NCBI RefSeq assembly: GCF_008831285.2 | Contig: NC_045147.1 | Coordinates: forward strand, 15,664,854-15,728,853 | DNA length: 64,000 nucleotides | Direction of reading: 5' to 3' | From: Nymphaea colorata | Taxonomy: Eukaryota; Streptophyta; Magnoliopsida; Nymphaeales; Nymphaeaceae | Part shown: piece after piece, positions 54,431 through 64,000 of the stretch | How positions within the stretch are numbered: the first letter of the stretch is position 1 | How the letters are laid out: each line of letters starts with the position of its first letter | Program-made: the position numbers and the translations under genes | The notes under the pieces: generated by a model | Told to the model about the DNA's origin: nothing | Database searches by the model: none | What the model saw: the letters and a program-made list of their open reading frames with translations, nothing else

Positions 54431-57141
54431 CATTTTTGTGTTTTTTAATGAGAGGTGGGGGGATGGGAGAGCGGCGCAGCGAGTGGGGGAGACCGAGCCG
54501 CGATGCTAATTTTCTTGGTCGGGTAAAGGACGGGAATCACATTTCTCGAGGAGGTAAATTTTTTTCTCTTCAAAAATCACAAAAGATATTGTGCTCAAGT
54601 CTTCTTCACATTTAATTTTTGTTTTGAATATCAAGTTCTTTAGATTCAACTCATGGATTTTTTGGGGATTTTGGTTTGTGTTTGAATTAGATTTAAACTA
54701 AATCCCAACAAGGGATGAATTAATTTAGCAAAATGAATCTTCGTTCATGCAATTTGAACTATGTTTGAGTTATGTGTTATGTAAACAAAAAATTGATTTA
54801 TGCAAGCCATTAGATTTTATTTACCATGAGAAATTTTATAACAATTTAGCCTGTCAATTTTGAGTAAAGCTAACTCAAAACATCTAAGGTGGACTCACTT
54901 GAATGCCTTCAATGATTGCATATAAATATCCACAAGTTTACGAGCGTTTTTTTCTTTACCTAACTCATTAAAAATATTAAATTGTACTCTACGCAGTCCT
55001 AGCTTTATAGTGCATGTACGGTCTTTGGAAATGTGCTTGCATTTTTAATGTTTTCAGAAACGAACTTAAGTTCTTTGAAATATTTCAAATTTCATGCTCA
55101 AGTTGCCAAAAAAAAAAATTAATGACACCTAAATTTTAAATTTTCTTTTTGAATTATTTAAAGATGATCTTCTGGTTTTCAAAAGACATTCACGTTGTTT
55201 GGAGTGATCATGTGTCTTCATGAACGTTTCATGCAACTCTTTTATATTATATGGCAGGACAAATGTACCTTTACAAAAAAAGTCCGACCTCTTAGGAGGC
55301 ACATTTATGTGATAGAAAAGCATAGTTTTTTTTTGCAACATATTGTTTCACAATTTTACTTTAAAAAAATACATATTCGTTCCAAAGAACACACATGAAC
55401 AATGGGAGTCATTCGGCAATAGGAACACTTTGTGAGTATCCCATGAATCTGCTCTAAATATTGGATCAGATTCACAAAACAATAATCATAGTGTTTCATG
55501 AATCTACATCAATTTTTTAGGTGGATTGATAGAGCACCCACATAATGTCCTTGCTGCCAAGCAACCCATGAGGGGCAACTCTTTTTATGATTTTTTCTAC
55601 TTTCATAGTAGTAACACTCAAAATTTTTACTGTAGATCAATTTAAAAGATGGGCTTTTTTTTCATTTTAAAGAGCAAAATGTTATATGAAGAAACTCTAT
55701 ATGTAAGTTTTTGGATTAGTTCAAGTTTCATTGGTCATATAATGCCTTGAAAAGCTGTTGGTTTACCTTGCTAGAACTAATGTTCCAATATTGGGGGCAG
55801 ATTTACTGAATACTCTGCAAGTGTTCTTGCTATCAAACAACCTCAATGTATATGAAAAAAACTACCTTTTCCCCGACTTAGCATTGGTGGTTGAATTTTG
55901 TTCTCTTATGATGCAGATTGATGGATGATAACTGAAGTACTTCAACACTATAACTTCAAGATCTCATATCACTGGGGAAAGGCAGATGAAAGCCTATGAC
56001 ATTAGAATGCAGACAGGCAAATCTGTTAAAGAAATTATGGAGTGAAATCCTTTTTGTCCAATAACTGATAAGACAAATCTCTCTCGTGATCTACAAAAAA
56101 AGTTGTTGGATTTACCTATGATAAGAAGTTCCCTAAATGCATGAAGAAAAATTCACAATACTTTCAGGATGATTATTTGTCAATTTGCTTCATAAGTAAG
56201 AGATTATGGGTCCCAAGCAACCCAGGAGAAATGAGGCAAATGCTAAAGATCCAATTCTACCATCCACCAAAAAATACCAAAATGTACCAAAAGTGCGGGA
56301 ACCAGAATTATTTTTAGCATTCAAGAAAAAGAGATCAGAAAATCCATATCAAATGTCTTGTAGGTAATATGTCAAGGCAAAGCATAAAAACTAAGGGTGT
56401 GTTTGATAGTCTCGGATCTCAGACCTAGGACAGAGTTATGAATTTTTCAAAAATTTTATATAAGACAAATAAACTTTCTTAAAATTTGTATATAATTTTT
56501 TTTTTTTAAAATGAGGGGGGCCAGGGCCCTTGCTGCCCCCCTGGCTCCACCCCTACTCAGACCCAAGGCTGATCGAAGGTCGCTTTTATATGAAATCTAC
56601 AGTGTAAACAAATGCCAAATTTTACCACTGTATGAAAAACAGGATTTGAGATGCACATTTTATGGCCAGAACCTCAAATTTGAGGACTGATGGAAGGGCT
56701 AACCTTAAATCTTTGGATTTGCTTTTCTCAATGATCTCAAGATCTCAAATCTGAGGCCATCAAATGCCCCCAAAGAAATCATTATATGAAATCCACATCT
56801 TGCCTTCAAAATGATAATATAAAAAGACTTTGTTGCATGACTTGCGCCACTTCAACTTCCTTTGAGCTTTACAGATCTAAAACAGCAGGAAACTTTTATG
56901 AGTCTCTTTGAGAATTTGGCAACAAAGTTGTTATTGTTTTACCAACTTGTCCCAAAATTCGGCGCAGATTCATAAAATGCTGCATTACAATGTTGCATAT
57001 ACTGGCCTTAATTTTTATGGTAAATTCATGAAATAATTACAACTTATTGCTATTGCCAAATGGGTCTTTCATGTCCATTCAACTCAAGATATTTGAGGAA
57101 CTCTGTGGTAGTTGAAATGTCTGCTCACAAATAATTAAATG
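54431..57141. other. repeat-rich spacer without an intact gene
   Basis: AT-rich. Segments near 55,440-55,580 and 55,760-55,860 share motifs with each other and with 34,380-34,570 (CATGAATCTRC..., then a TGCCAAGCAACC / TATCAAACAACC end), suggesting a family of small decayed elements. A further element-like stretch runs from about 56,394 (GGGTGTGTTTGATAG) to about 56,771 (CATCAAATGCCCCC), with ends that are roughly inverted. Inside it, around 56,510-56,560, is a CCCCCTGGCTCCACCCCTAC end of the hAT-like type. Confidence 0.4.
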
Positions 57142-57530
57142 CAGCTCCTATGAAGAGACATAATCATGTGGGTACATGTCGTTCCTCCAGAATGGAGGAG
57201 AATTGCGTGCCTTCAAATGGCCATGACAAAAGGAAGGAGGCGCCGAATGAGAGGTACGTTCGACCACAGTTACAATCAGATTCTGATTTGCCATGTTGCT
57301 ATGAGTTTTATCTCCCTTCACATCTAGAGAGAAAAGAAACTATTTCATGGCTTCCTCTACTGCTTCCATAAAGGAAGCAGCCCTTCGGAAGATATCTGAA
57401 GAACAGATCGGCGACAGCAACCAGAAATGACAAGAAAATCACTGAGAAACAGAAGCTGATCAAAGATATGTTCAAGTATTGCAGCACCAGCCCATATCAG
57501 ATCCTGAAATTCAAGATCTAGATTTTTGTG
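57142..57530 (+). pseudogene. broken coding fragment of unknown family
   Basis: After an acceptor-like AAATGCAG, one + strand frame stays open from 57142 through segments such as GHDKRKEAPNERYVRPQLQ and CYEFYLPSHLERKETISWLP, to a TAA at 57369-57371. The same frame then continues after the stop with RKQPFGRYLKNRSATATRN and KQKLIKDMFKYCSTSPYQIL before a second stop near 57528. Composition on both sides of the first stop is protein-like, so it is probably a dead exon, or a gene whose exon ends before the stop: a good donor, GAGAG|GTACGT, lies at 57254/57255. The family was not recognised. Confidence 0.35.
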
Positions 57531-57994
57531 GTGATCTCATAAATGGAATGATCCTCCCTTTAAAAAATCATTAAGAAAGATGGGGATAGATCATGAAGCC
57601 AGATGTGGAATCCCTTACAATTTACGGAAGTTTGAAACTTTTTCCAGTGAGCGAACAACTTAATTTCGAGCGAATCTTCCGCATGCTTGTGCATATTTTC
57701 AGTTAAATAAGTAAAGCAGGTCCGTTAAGCTACAGAAGCCAAAACATTCATTGTCCTATTGTGTCCTTTAGTCCCTGTTTATGTCTTCCTCTGTCCCCTC
57801 CAATACCAACATTAATCTTCTTTCCTTTTCTGGTTATATCTGATTATGATATCACTTGTATTGTATATAAAATGAATAACATGAATCTTTTTGGAACCAT
57901 TATACTCCAATAAAATTAAGTTTTCTTGAAGCAATATGAGGAACCTTTTTTTTTTTCGGGCAGTCATTAATAACTTGAATGTTTATTTAAAATA

Positions 57995-58009
57995 CAAAGG
58001 CAAAAGCAA
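57995..58009. repeat. target-site duplication, left copy
   Basis: CAAAGGCAAAAGCAA, identical to 60007-60021. It brackets the LINE remnant. Confidence 0.8.
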
Positions 58010-60006
58010 AAGTCTGAGATTTTTGTTAGAACCATTGTGGACTGCCACATGTTGGAAATTCAGAGAATTCTTCAATGGCCTAATGGGGATCTTCCTTCAA
58101 GTCCCTTGGGCTCCCCTTGTTTTTGGGAAACCTTATTGAAGATCTATGCTTACCACTTCTCACTAAGGTGGAAAAGAGGTTGGCTGGATGGAAGACTCGG
58201 ATTTTGTCCTACGCGGGACGGTTATGTCTCATCCGTTATGTGTTGATGACATTACCCTACTACTGGATGATGGCGTTTGGATTACCAACTATTGTGTTAA
58301 AGAAAATGCAGCAAGCTTGTATCAAATTCATGTGGAATGAGGGAGATGGTGCACGACACATGCATCTTGTTAAGTGGGATCGACTTTGCATGCCGGTTGA
58401 GGAAGGTGGAGTTGGTATTAGAAGATTAGAAGAAGTGAATAGAGTGTTGCTTGCTAGCAGATGCTGTCGGCTTTTGACCTACGGGACACCTTAGGCCAAC
58501 ATTTTTAAGGATAAGTATTTGAGTCACCATAGTCCTTGGACTTTTAAAAAAGCTCCTAACCAAAGCTAGGGCTGGAAAGGATTGCGGTGGGGTTGGAGTT
58601 TGATCCAGGACAAAGTTGAGTGAAAAATTGGTAATGGAGAATGGACCAGGTTTTGGACGGATCGTTGGTTGGGGCAAGTGCTCTTATATAGAGTTGATGC
58701 GAATGGGTATTCATTGCCGTGTAGGGAGTTTAAGATCAGTGTTCGAGAGATTACATGTGGGAGGCAGGATAGCTAGTCTTTTGCCATTGCTAGGAGTCTT
58801 GGAGTGTCCATTGATAACATTAGGCTTATGGAGACTGAGGACAAGCTAGTCTGGAGTGAAGATGGTAAGGCGACTTTCAAAGCTGGTGAGATTATCAAGA
58901 AGTGTCGTACTCAGGGTGTTAAAGAGTGGTGGTGGAAGAAGATTTGGGCTACCTACGCTCCAACCAAGAGCTGCCAGCACACCTACATTGCTTGTGCAGG
59001 CAGACTTCCCACTCATGATAGACTTCAGAAAGCTGGAATTCAATCTTGCCAATCGTTGTTCATTGTGCCTTTGTGCGGAGGAGACTAATGGTCATATCTT
59101 AATTAAGTGTAAAGTTGCCAAGGAAGTATGGCGGTATGTTGCTGCAAAGTTTGGTAGAGTGAAGTTGCCCCAAGGTGAGATTGTAACTGAGTTCCAAAAA
59201 TGGTTACAAGCTAAGATTTCGGGGAAGTGGACACGGCGGTGCTGGAGAATGTCCTTCTTAGTTTCCTGCTGGAGCCTGTGGCAACTAAGAAACAGATGCT
59301 TCCATGACAGCCTTCAATCCCATATTGGTAGGATCAAAAGAGAGGTTTGGAGGAATTGCATAGATAGTTTTTTCTCTGTCAATTGGCCGCCTGAGGTTAT
59401 ACAGAAATTGAAAATTTGGTTGGAAACTGGGCTCTACAGTGTTGACACTATTGGCTTCGATACAAGTAGTATGACTATTAACATTGGTAGAGCTCACACC
59501 AGGCATGGACCGAGAATAGCTGGATTAAGCTATGAGGATAATGGTCAATTGGGTTGTGCCGTCATTATCAAAGACCGGGGCAGAATCTATGAGGGCGAAA
59601 TGGAAGTATTGGAGCGCATTCTTAGATTCCATAAGGAATATGGTGGTGACTATATTATCATCTTCCCAACTAAAGAATGGGTGAGAAAAATTACACAGTT
59701 GTTGGAAGGGAGAAGGACGAATGCTGGCTGGACTAGGTGTTTTAGCCAACTTCAGGGGAGAATTTCAATGAAGCAGGAGTTGATTTAGGCCGTCTGATCA
59801 TGGAACATGCCCATGGGCCCAATGACTATTTTGCTGACTTCAATGTATAGACATAGTTTGGTGGATATGGTTGTTTTCAATTTTTTTGTGAAGAGTTGGG
59901 ACAATCCTTTGTTTTTTTACTATTAAGGTCGCTTGGCCTTTCCTTATACATACTCATTTTGTTGAAATAAAGGAAGGGGGCCTAACCCCCAAGCAAGCTT
60001 TTACTT
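58010..60006 (+). mobile_element. 5'-truncated, frameshifted LINE (non-LTR retrotransposon)
   Basis: The reading frame, broken by several frameshifts and stops, shows the C-terminal part of a plant L1-type reverse transcriptase (LPLLTKVEKRLAGWKTR, ILSYAGRLCLIRYVLMTLPY, FMWNEGDGARHMHLVKWDRL, EEGGVGIRRLEEVNR). This is followed by the zinc-binding zf-RVT region (CSLCLCAEETNGHILIKC, then KEVW) and WSLWQLRNRCFHD. The longest open frame is 58856-59788. Its last 110 residues resemble a worn RNase H domain (GQLGCAVIIKDRGRIYEGEM). The endonuclease and most of the RT are missing, as in 5'-truncated insertions. A perfect 15-base direct repeat (57995-58009 and 60007-60021) bounds it. Confidence 0.85.
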
Positions 60007-60021
60007 CAAAGGCAAAAGCAA
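60007..60021. repeat. target-site duplication, right copy
   Basis: CAAAGGCAAAAGCAA, identical to 57995-58009. Confidence 0.8.
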
Positions 60022-61221
60022 GCAAGGGCAATCAAAATAATATCGAATTCTCTTTGAGAAACAACTTTTCTAAAAGCAATTTTGTAAATGTCATGCCCAT
60101 AATGTAGAGTATACATTGCCATTTTTATATTTGTTATAGAATTTTAGAATCATCTATATCTTTAGCTCCCTCTCTCTCTCTCTCTGTCTCTCTTTCTCTC
60201 TTCTAATGGCTTATAAGGATAAGGACGGTCTAATTAATTAGACTTCAAATATACAATTAGTGAAGACAAAAACTTGCATTTATGATATTAAGAACAGAAT
60301 ACTTTAATTTTATATGATATTATTATCTATGAGGTGGTTGGCACAATAGATAAAGATAGGGTTTGGTAGGCAACAAATCTTCATCTAAGCTCATACGACA
60401 TAGAGTTTATGTACTGCAAAAGGTGGGACACTGATATACAAGTTTAAACATATCAGATATGTCACCTGGAGGAACTGAAAGCAGGTCTGGTACCTTGAGG
60501 GATCGGACAATGGGCAGGAGGTTCAGCTCTTAGTCAGTCGGTATGATGAAATACTCATGGTTACCCAAAAAAAGCTTAATATTACCATAAAAATAAAGGG
60601 TAAAAGCCAGCATGGGTGTTACCCTCATCTCTTTTCTCAATAGCTTTTTAGATGTTCCTTAGCTTTTTGTTGGCATATCTTTTTTTTTCCATCAATTCGA
60701 TCTTCTTCCTTTTACATGGTTGCATCTTCATTCGAAAAGTTATCGAGAAACTGGGTTTCGATAATCATGCATTTGAGAATTGTGGATCGTTGAACAGATT
60801 GTGATGCCAAAGTACCAGATGAAAGAAGAATGTCTTGATTAACTCGGGAATATGGGATCCGGGTATAGGACCATTAATATTGTTGGACTTGATGAATTCG
60901 GAGAGTCCCTCTTGACCAGAAAACTCAAGATGGGTGAATTAATTTTAACTAACTTGAGTATGAATCACAAAAAGAATTGCTTCAATAAGGAGCGTAATTT
61001 AACTCTACTTAGGCTGAGTATATCAATGGCGTTATGAGATAATTACATTTACTATATGCAAGTCTTTTAGAACTTAAGCATCAGTAGGGAAGACAGAAAT
61101 TTTTAGTTGGAGGCCAATTACGGGAGCCCTAAACTTGGTCCCAAGGCATCCCTAGACCCGGCTCACTATTGAAAAAAATGGGTGGGTGTGTCCAGTTGGC
61201 TGCTCATGACCACTCATAGCT
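60022..61221. other. spacer without a supported gene
   Basis: AT-rich with a CT-rich run at about 60168-60200. The ORF at 60852-61037 has no recognisable domain. Nothing else seen. Confidence 0.5.
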
Positions 61222-61229
61222 CTACCAAT

Positions 61230-61619
61230 TAGGGGCGGGCTAAGGTAGGCAGGGGCGGAGCCAGAATTTTTTTCAGGAGCGGGCCAAATGATCTGCGGGT
61301 TGGGCCAAGAGGAGCGACGGGTAGCGCCAAGAGGAGCGATGGTCGAGCCAAACTAAAAAAAATTGATTTTTTCAATTTTTTTTTTTTCTCTGCGCTCATC
61401 CGGGCCATGGCCCAGGCGGGCCCCCCTCCCTCTACCCCTGAAGGTAGGGCCTGCATGGGCTCCGACCCCACCACAATTTTTTTTTTAAATATACATGTAA
61501 ATTTTAGAAAATTTCACTTGTTCTATATAAAATTAAAAAAAAATGATATTTTGGCCCTATTCAAAATTTAAAAACTTTAATGCAGCCCTCCTCATGAAAA
61601 ATTTCTAGCTTCACCCCTC
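61230..61619. mobile_element. outer hAT-like non-autonomous element, interrupted by a younger one
   Basis: Flanked by the perfect 8-base direct repeat CTACCAAT (61222-61229 and 61620-61627). The ends TAGGGGCGGGCTAAG and, read inward from the other side, GAGGGGTGAAGCTAG are imperfect inverted repeats. The inner element (61250-61440) splits it 20 bases from its left end. Without the insertion and its duplicated octamer it would be about 190 bases. Confidence 0.65.
61250..61440. mobile_element. inner hAT-like non-autonomous element (191 bases)
   Basis: Starts CAGGGGCGGAGCCAG and ends CTCTACCCCTG, so the ends pair as CAGGGG inverted repeats. It is flanked by the perfect 8-base direct repeat AAGGTAGG (61242-61249 and 61441-61448). 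The octamer length and CAGGGG termini fit the hAT superfamily. The 81-codon - strand ORF inside is a product of its GC-rich sequence and has no domain. Confidence 0.75.
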
Positions 61620-62094
61620 CTACCAATGACATCGGATCCTTTTAGTTGGGTTGATCCATTGTAAATGATTAAAAGTTTATTTTACTTTCAAAAGCATGTG
61701 ATATTTTCTTGTTATGTACTCCACAACTCTCATACAAGACTCTTAGAGCCGTTGTCTATTTAAGACAGGTCGAGTCATGGGCTAATTTGATTGGTGAACC
61801 CACTACTCATTGTATTATAGAGTTTATATCTGTTTAGTGTTTAGGATAGATCGTGCTATATGTTAGTTACTTAAGCCTTGTAGATTTGAATTATGATGCA
61901 CAAAAACAAAAAGTAGGGCTAATTTTGGGGCGTTACATCCATACTAGATTTGAATCTATTACGCCTTTGTGAACGAAATATAATTATATGATTGGCAGGT
62001 TAATGCTTTTGTTATGGATGACTTAGCTAACATTGGTAGGAGAAATGGAGGGTGATTTGTGTGTTATGGGCATAAGAATGGAATGCGTTTTATG

Positions 62095-62480
62095 TAGGGC
62101 AGCACAACCAGTCGGGCCCTCTCGAGCTCGACTGGAACTTGATTCATTTATAAACGAGTTGAGCTCGAGTTCACATGTATTCATGAAATGTTAAACGAGT
62201 CGAGTTCGAGTTGTAAAAGCTCGACTGAGTTCGACTATACAATGAATATTAGATTATGATGCAAGAAAATAATTAAAGGAGTAGCAACTAAACGAGTTTA
62301 ATTGAGTTAATATAGCTACAAGAAGCGAGATAAGCTTAACATAAAAGAGTTAAACGAGTCGAGTTTGAGCTCGACATTGCATTGACAAGCCGAGCTCGAG
62401 CTTGTTCTGTCAATTTGGACACGAGTTTGACCTCGAGTTGGCCTAGCTCGAGCTCGACTGAGCTCGTGTGTGAAGCTTAA
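62095..62480. mobile_element. GCTCGAG-rich hAT-like non-autonomous element, copy 3
   Basis: Starts TAGGGCAGCACAACCAGTCG; the right end GCTCGTGTGTGAAGCTTA is a worn inverted copy of the TAGGGCTGCACACGAGC end seen in copy 2. The flanking octamers GTTTTATG and TTCTTATG match at 6 of 8 positions. The inside repeats GAGCTCGAG, AAACGAGTCGAG and GAGTTAAACGAG words. No ORF of note. Confidence 0.6.
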
Positions 62481-63172
62481 TTCTTATGCCGCCCTCCCCC
62501 ATTTACATGTTCCCCGAACATCAAATCATAAACATTTAGGAAGACCATTTGATTCCATTTGATTATATGCTTCTTGAAAGTATTATGACCATGGAGATAC
62601 GTATGTTTTAGCTCATATATAGTTTGATGGAATTAAGAATATATGATCGATTATGTATGATTTTATGTATACAGATAATATGGCAGTGTCTTTTTCACTT
62701 TAATATGTAATATTTGCTAAAACGTTATCGAAATTATTTTTCAAAAGAATAAGGTCATAAATTTCTAAAATATTTCTTAGAGGATATTTTTTGTTTTTTC
62801 CGTAGGCCATATGAACGTATAAAAACTGCTCAAAAAAATAATTTAAGTCTACATAACAAACCTTGTTCAATTATCTTTTCATTTTTTTGTCATAATTTTT
62901 TTTATTTTGGATCGATGCAGAATGAAGAACTATTTCCACAATTCCTTCGGAAATCCCAATTTAATTAATTTTCTTTTATAAGTTTTTAATCATTAATGCA
63001 TGCGTATGTCTTTGGTCTTATTCTTAGTGCATCTTTAAACTTGGATCCGCACATAAATGTGCAACATACAGCACTCACACGGTCAGATGCGTATGTCTTT
63101 AAAAACCTTCGTATATAAAAATTTTGAGAAATTATATTTCAGTTCACGTTAAAAATTTAAAGCTATGATTTG

Positions 63173-63488
63173 GTCTCCTTTAGGCCTGAGCATCGGGCAG
63201 GGCAGCCCGGCTGCCCGATTTCGACAGGAGCACTTACCGGGTGGCAGCAGGGGAAACCTACTCTATGAAACGGCAAGAACAGGTTCAGTACCCAACGGAT
63301 CAACCGGGCCCCCGGATAGTCAATTCTGTTACCGGGGCCCGACCCGACAAAATGTCAGGCCGGGCCGGGCTCGATGGGTTGAAACCCATTTAATTCATAA
63401 CGGCACCCGGGCCTGGGCCCGGGTCGGGCAGAGTACCAGGTACCCGGCAAAGGCAACGGCCTGGCCCGTGTCCAAGCTTAGTCTCCTT
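63173..63488. mobile_element. 300-base hAT-like non-autonomous element with intact target duplication
   Basis: The element spans 63181-63480 and is flanked by the perfect octamer GTCTCCTT (63173-63180 and 63481-63488), included in the given range. The left end TAGGCCTGAGCATCGGGC and the inverted right end TAAGCTTGGACACGGGCC match at most positions. The inside is very GC-rich (repeated CCGGGC and GGGCCC words), unlike the flanks. The 119-codon ORF over it is not a gene. Confidence 0.85.
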
Positions 63489-64000
63489 ACTGAAAAATTT
63501 ATGGTTTTGCCCCTGGCTGCATAGTAGTGACCTTGGATCTCATGAAATAACTAGACCTACGTTCACTCAAGTCCAACGATTAAGTTATTTTTTTAGAGAA
63601 TGAGATTCATGGGGGTATTCCCCCATGGGGACCCCATCTATCTAAGAGGTTGAAAAAACGCAAATCATAACCAAGCTTCTGAAATTCTTATGACCATAAT
63701 GAGATAATTACAAAGTGGATGAGCAGTTGATAATTTTGCATGCCTTCCGCCTCCCGTACATGCACCCATATGCGATGCATGGGGCTGCGTACATGAGAGG
63801 CTGGATAGACGAAAAGCTATAAGTAAATAAATAAGTCAATAATATATATACCGAATTGTTACTCTTTATTTTATACTATTAAAACGATAGAAAAAAGTGC
63901 ATTTCATTATTTAAAACCATCGCCAAACAACTGGCTATTGCAAATGCATCTTTTGTAACAATATTTATCGGCACAAGACCATAAAGTAGCCAGCTGATTT
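63489..64000. other. right edge, no feature seen
   Basis: AT-rich sequence with a small hairpin around 63611-63634 (GGGGGTATTCCCCCATGGGGACCCC). No gene supported. Confidence 0.5.

Noticed and set aside
63165-63524. 119-codon + strand ORF
   Set aside because: It lies almost entirely inside the 300-base hAT-like element with the GTCTCCTT duplication.

Overview
This is a nuclear window from a flowering plant. The genes carry many introns with plant-type GT-AG (and a few GC-AG) borders. They encode plant-specific or plant-typical proteins, and the spaces between them are AT-rich and littered with small transposon remnants and simple repeats. Nothing prokaryotic, organellar or viral was seen. The species cannot be named. 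The G-alpha protein resembles the form of RGS-containing plants more than that of grasses.

Six genes were rebuilt exon by exon; each gives an uninterrupted frame of the length expected for its family. On the + strand: a beta-class carbonic anhydrase of the BCA5 type (6247-8455, 9 exons, 295 aa) and cytosolic ribosomal protein uS8/RPS15A (12969-13643, 3 coding exons, 130 aa). On the - strand: an IMPACT/YigZ family protein (15564-22527, 6 exons, 248 aa), the medium subunit of adaptor complex AP-4 (24731-33109, 13 exons, 451 aa), a chalcone-isomerase-fold fatty-acid-binding protein of the FAP2 type (35646-40167, 9 coding exons, 406 aa) and the canonical heterotrimeric G-protein alpha subunit GPA1 (45268-53324, 13 exons, 384 aa). 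A possible last exon of an unrecognised - strand gene touches the left edge (38-227).

The genes do not form a pathway. They cover carbon dioxide/bicarbonate chemistry, translation, a translation-control family, trans-Golgi sorting, fatty-acid binding and G-protein signalling. FAP2 and GPA1 are also neighbours in Arabidopsis (At2g26310 and At2g26300), so this pair looks like old microsynteny.

The right end (about 55-64 kb) has no intact gene. It holds a broken coding fragment (about 57142-57530), a 5'-truncated and frameshifted LINE bounded by a 15-base target-site duplication (58010-60006), two nested hAT-like elements with separate 8-base duplications (61230-61619), a GCTCGAG-rich hAT-like element (62095-62480) and a 300-base hAT-like element with a perfect 8-base duplication (63181-63480). 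Other GCTCGAG-rich copies lie near 23.1-23.5 kb and 33.7-34.1 kb.

The observation most worth following is in GPA1. The P-loop reads GAAESGKS, not GAGESGKS, which puts Ala at the position equivalent to Ras Gly12. Also notable are three GC-AG introns among about 45 coding introns, and a diverged tandem duplication of about 240 bases with coding-like frames inside intron 1 of the IMPACT gene. I found no unknown multi-gene system.
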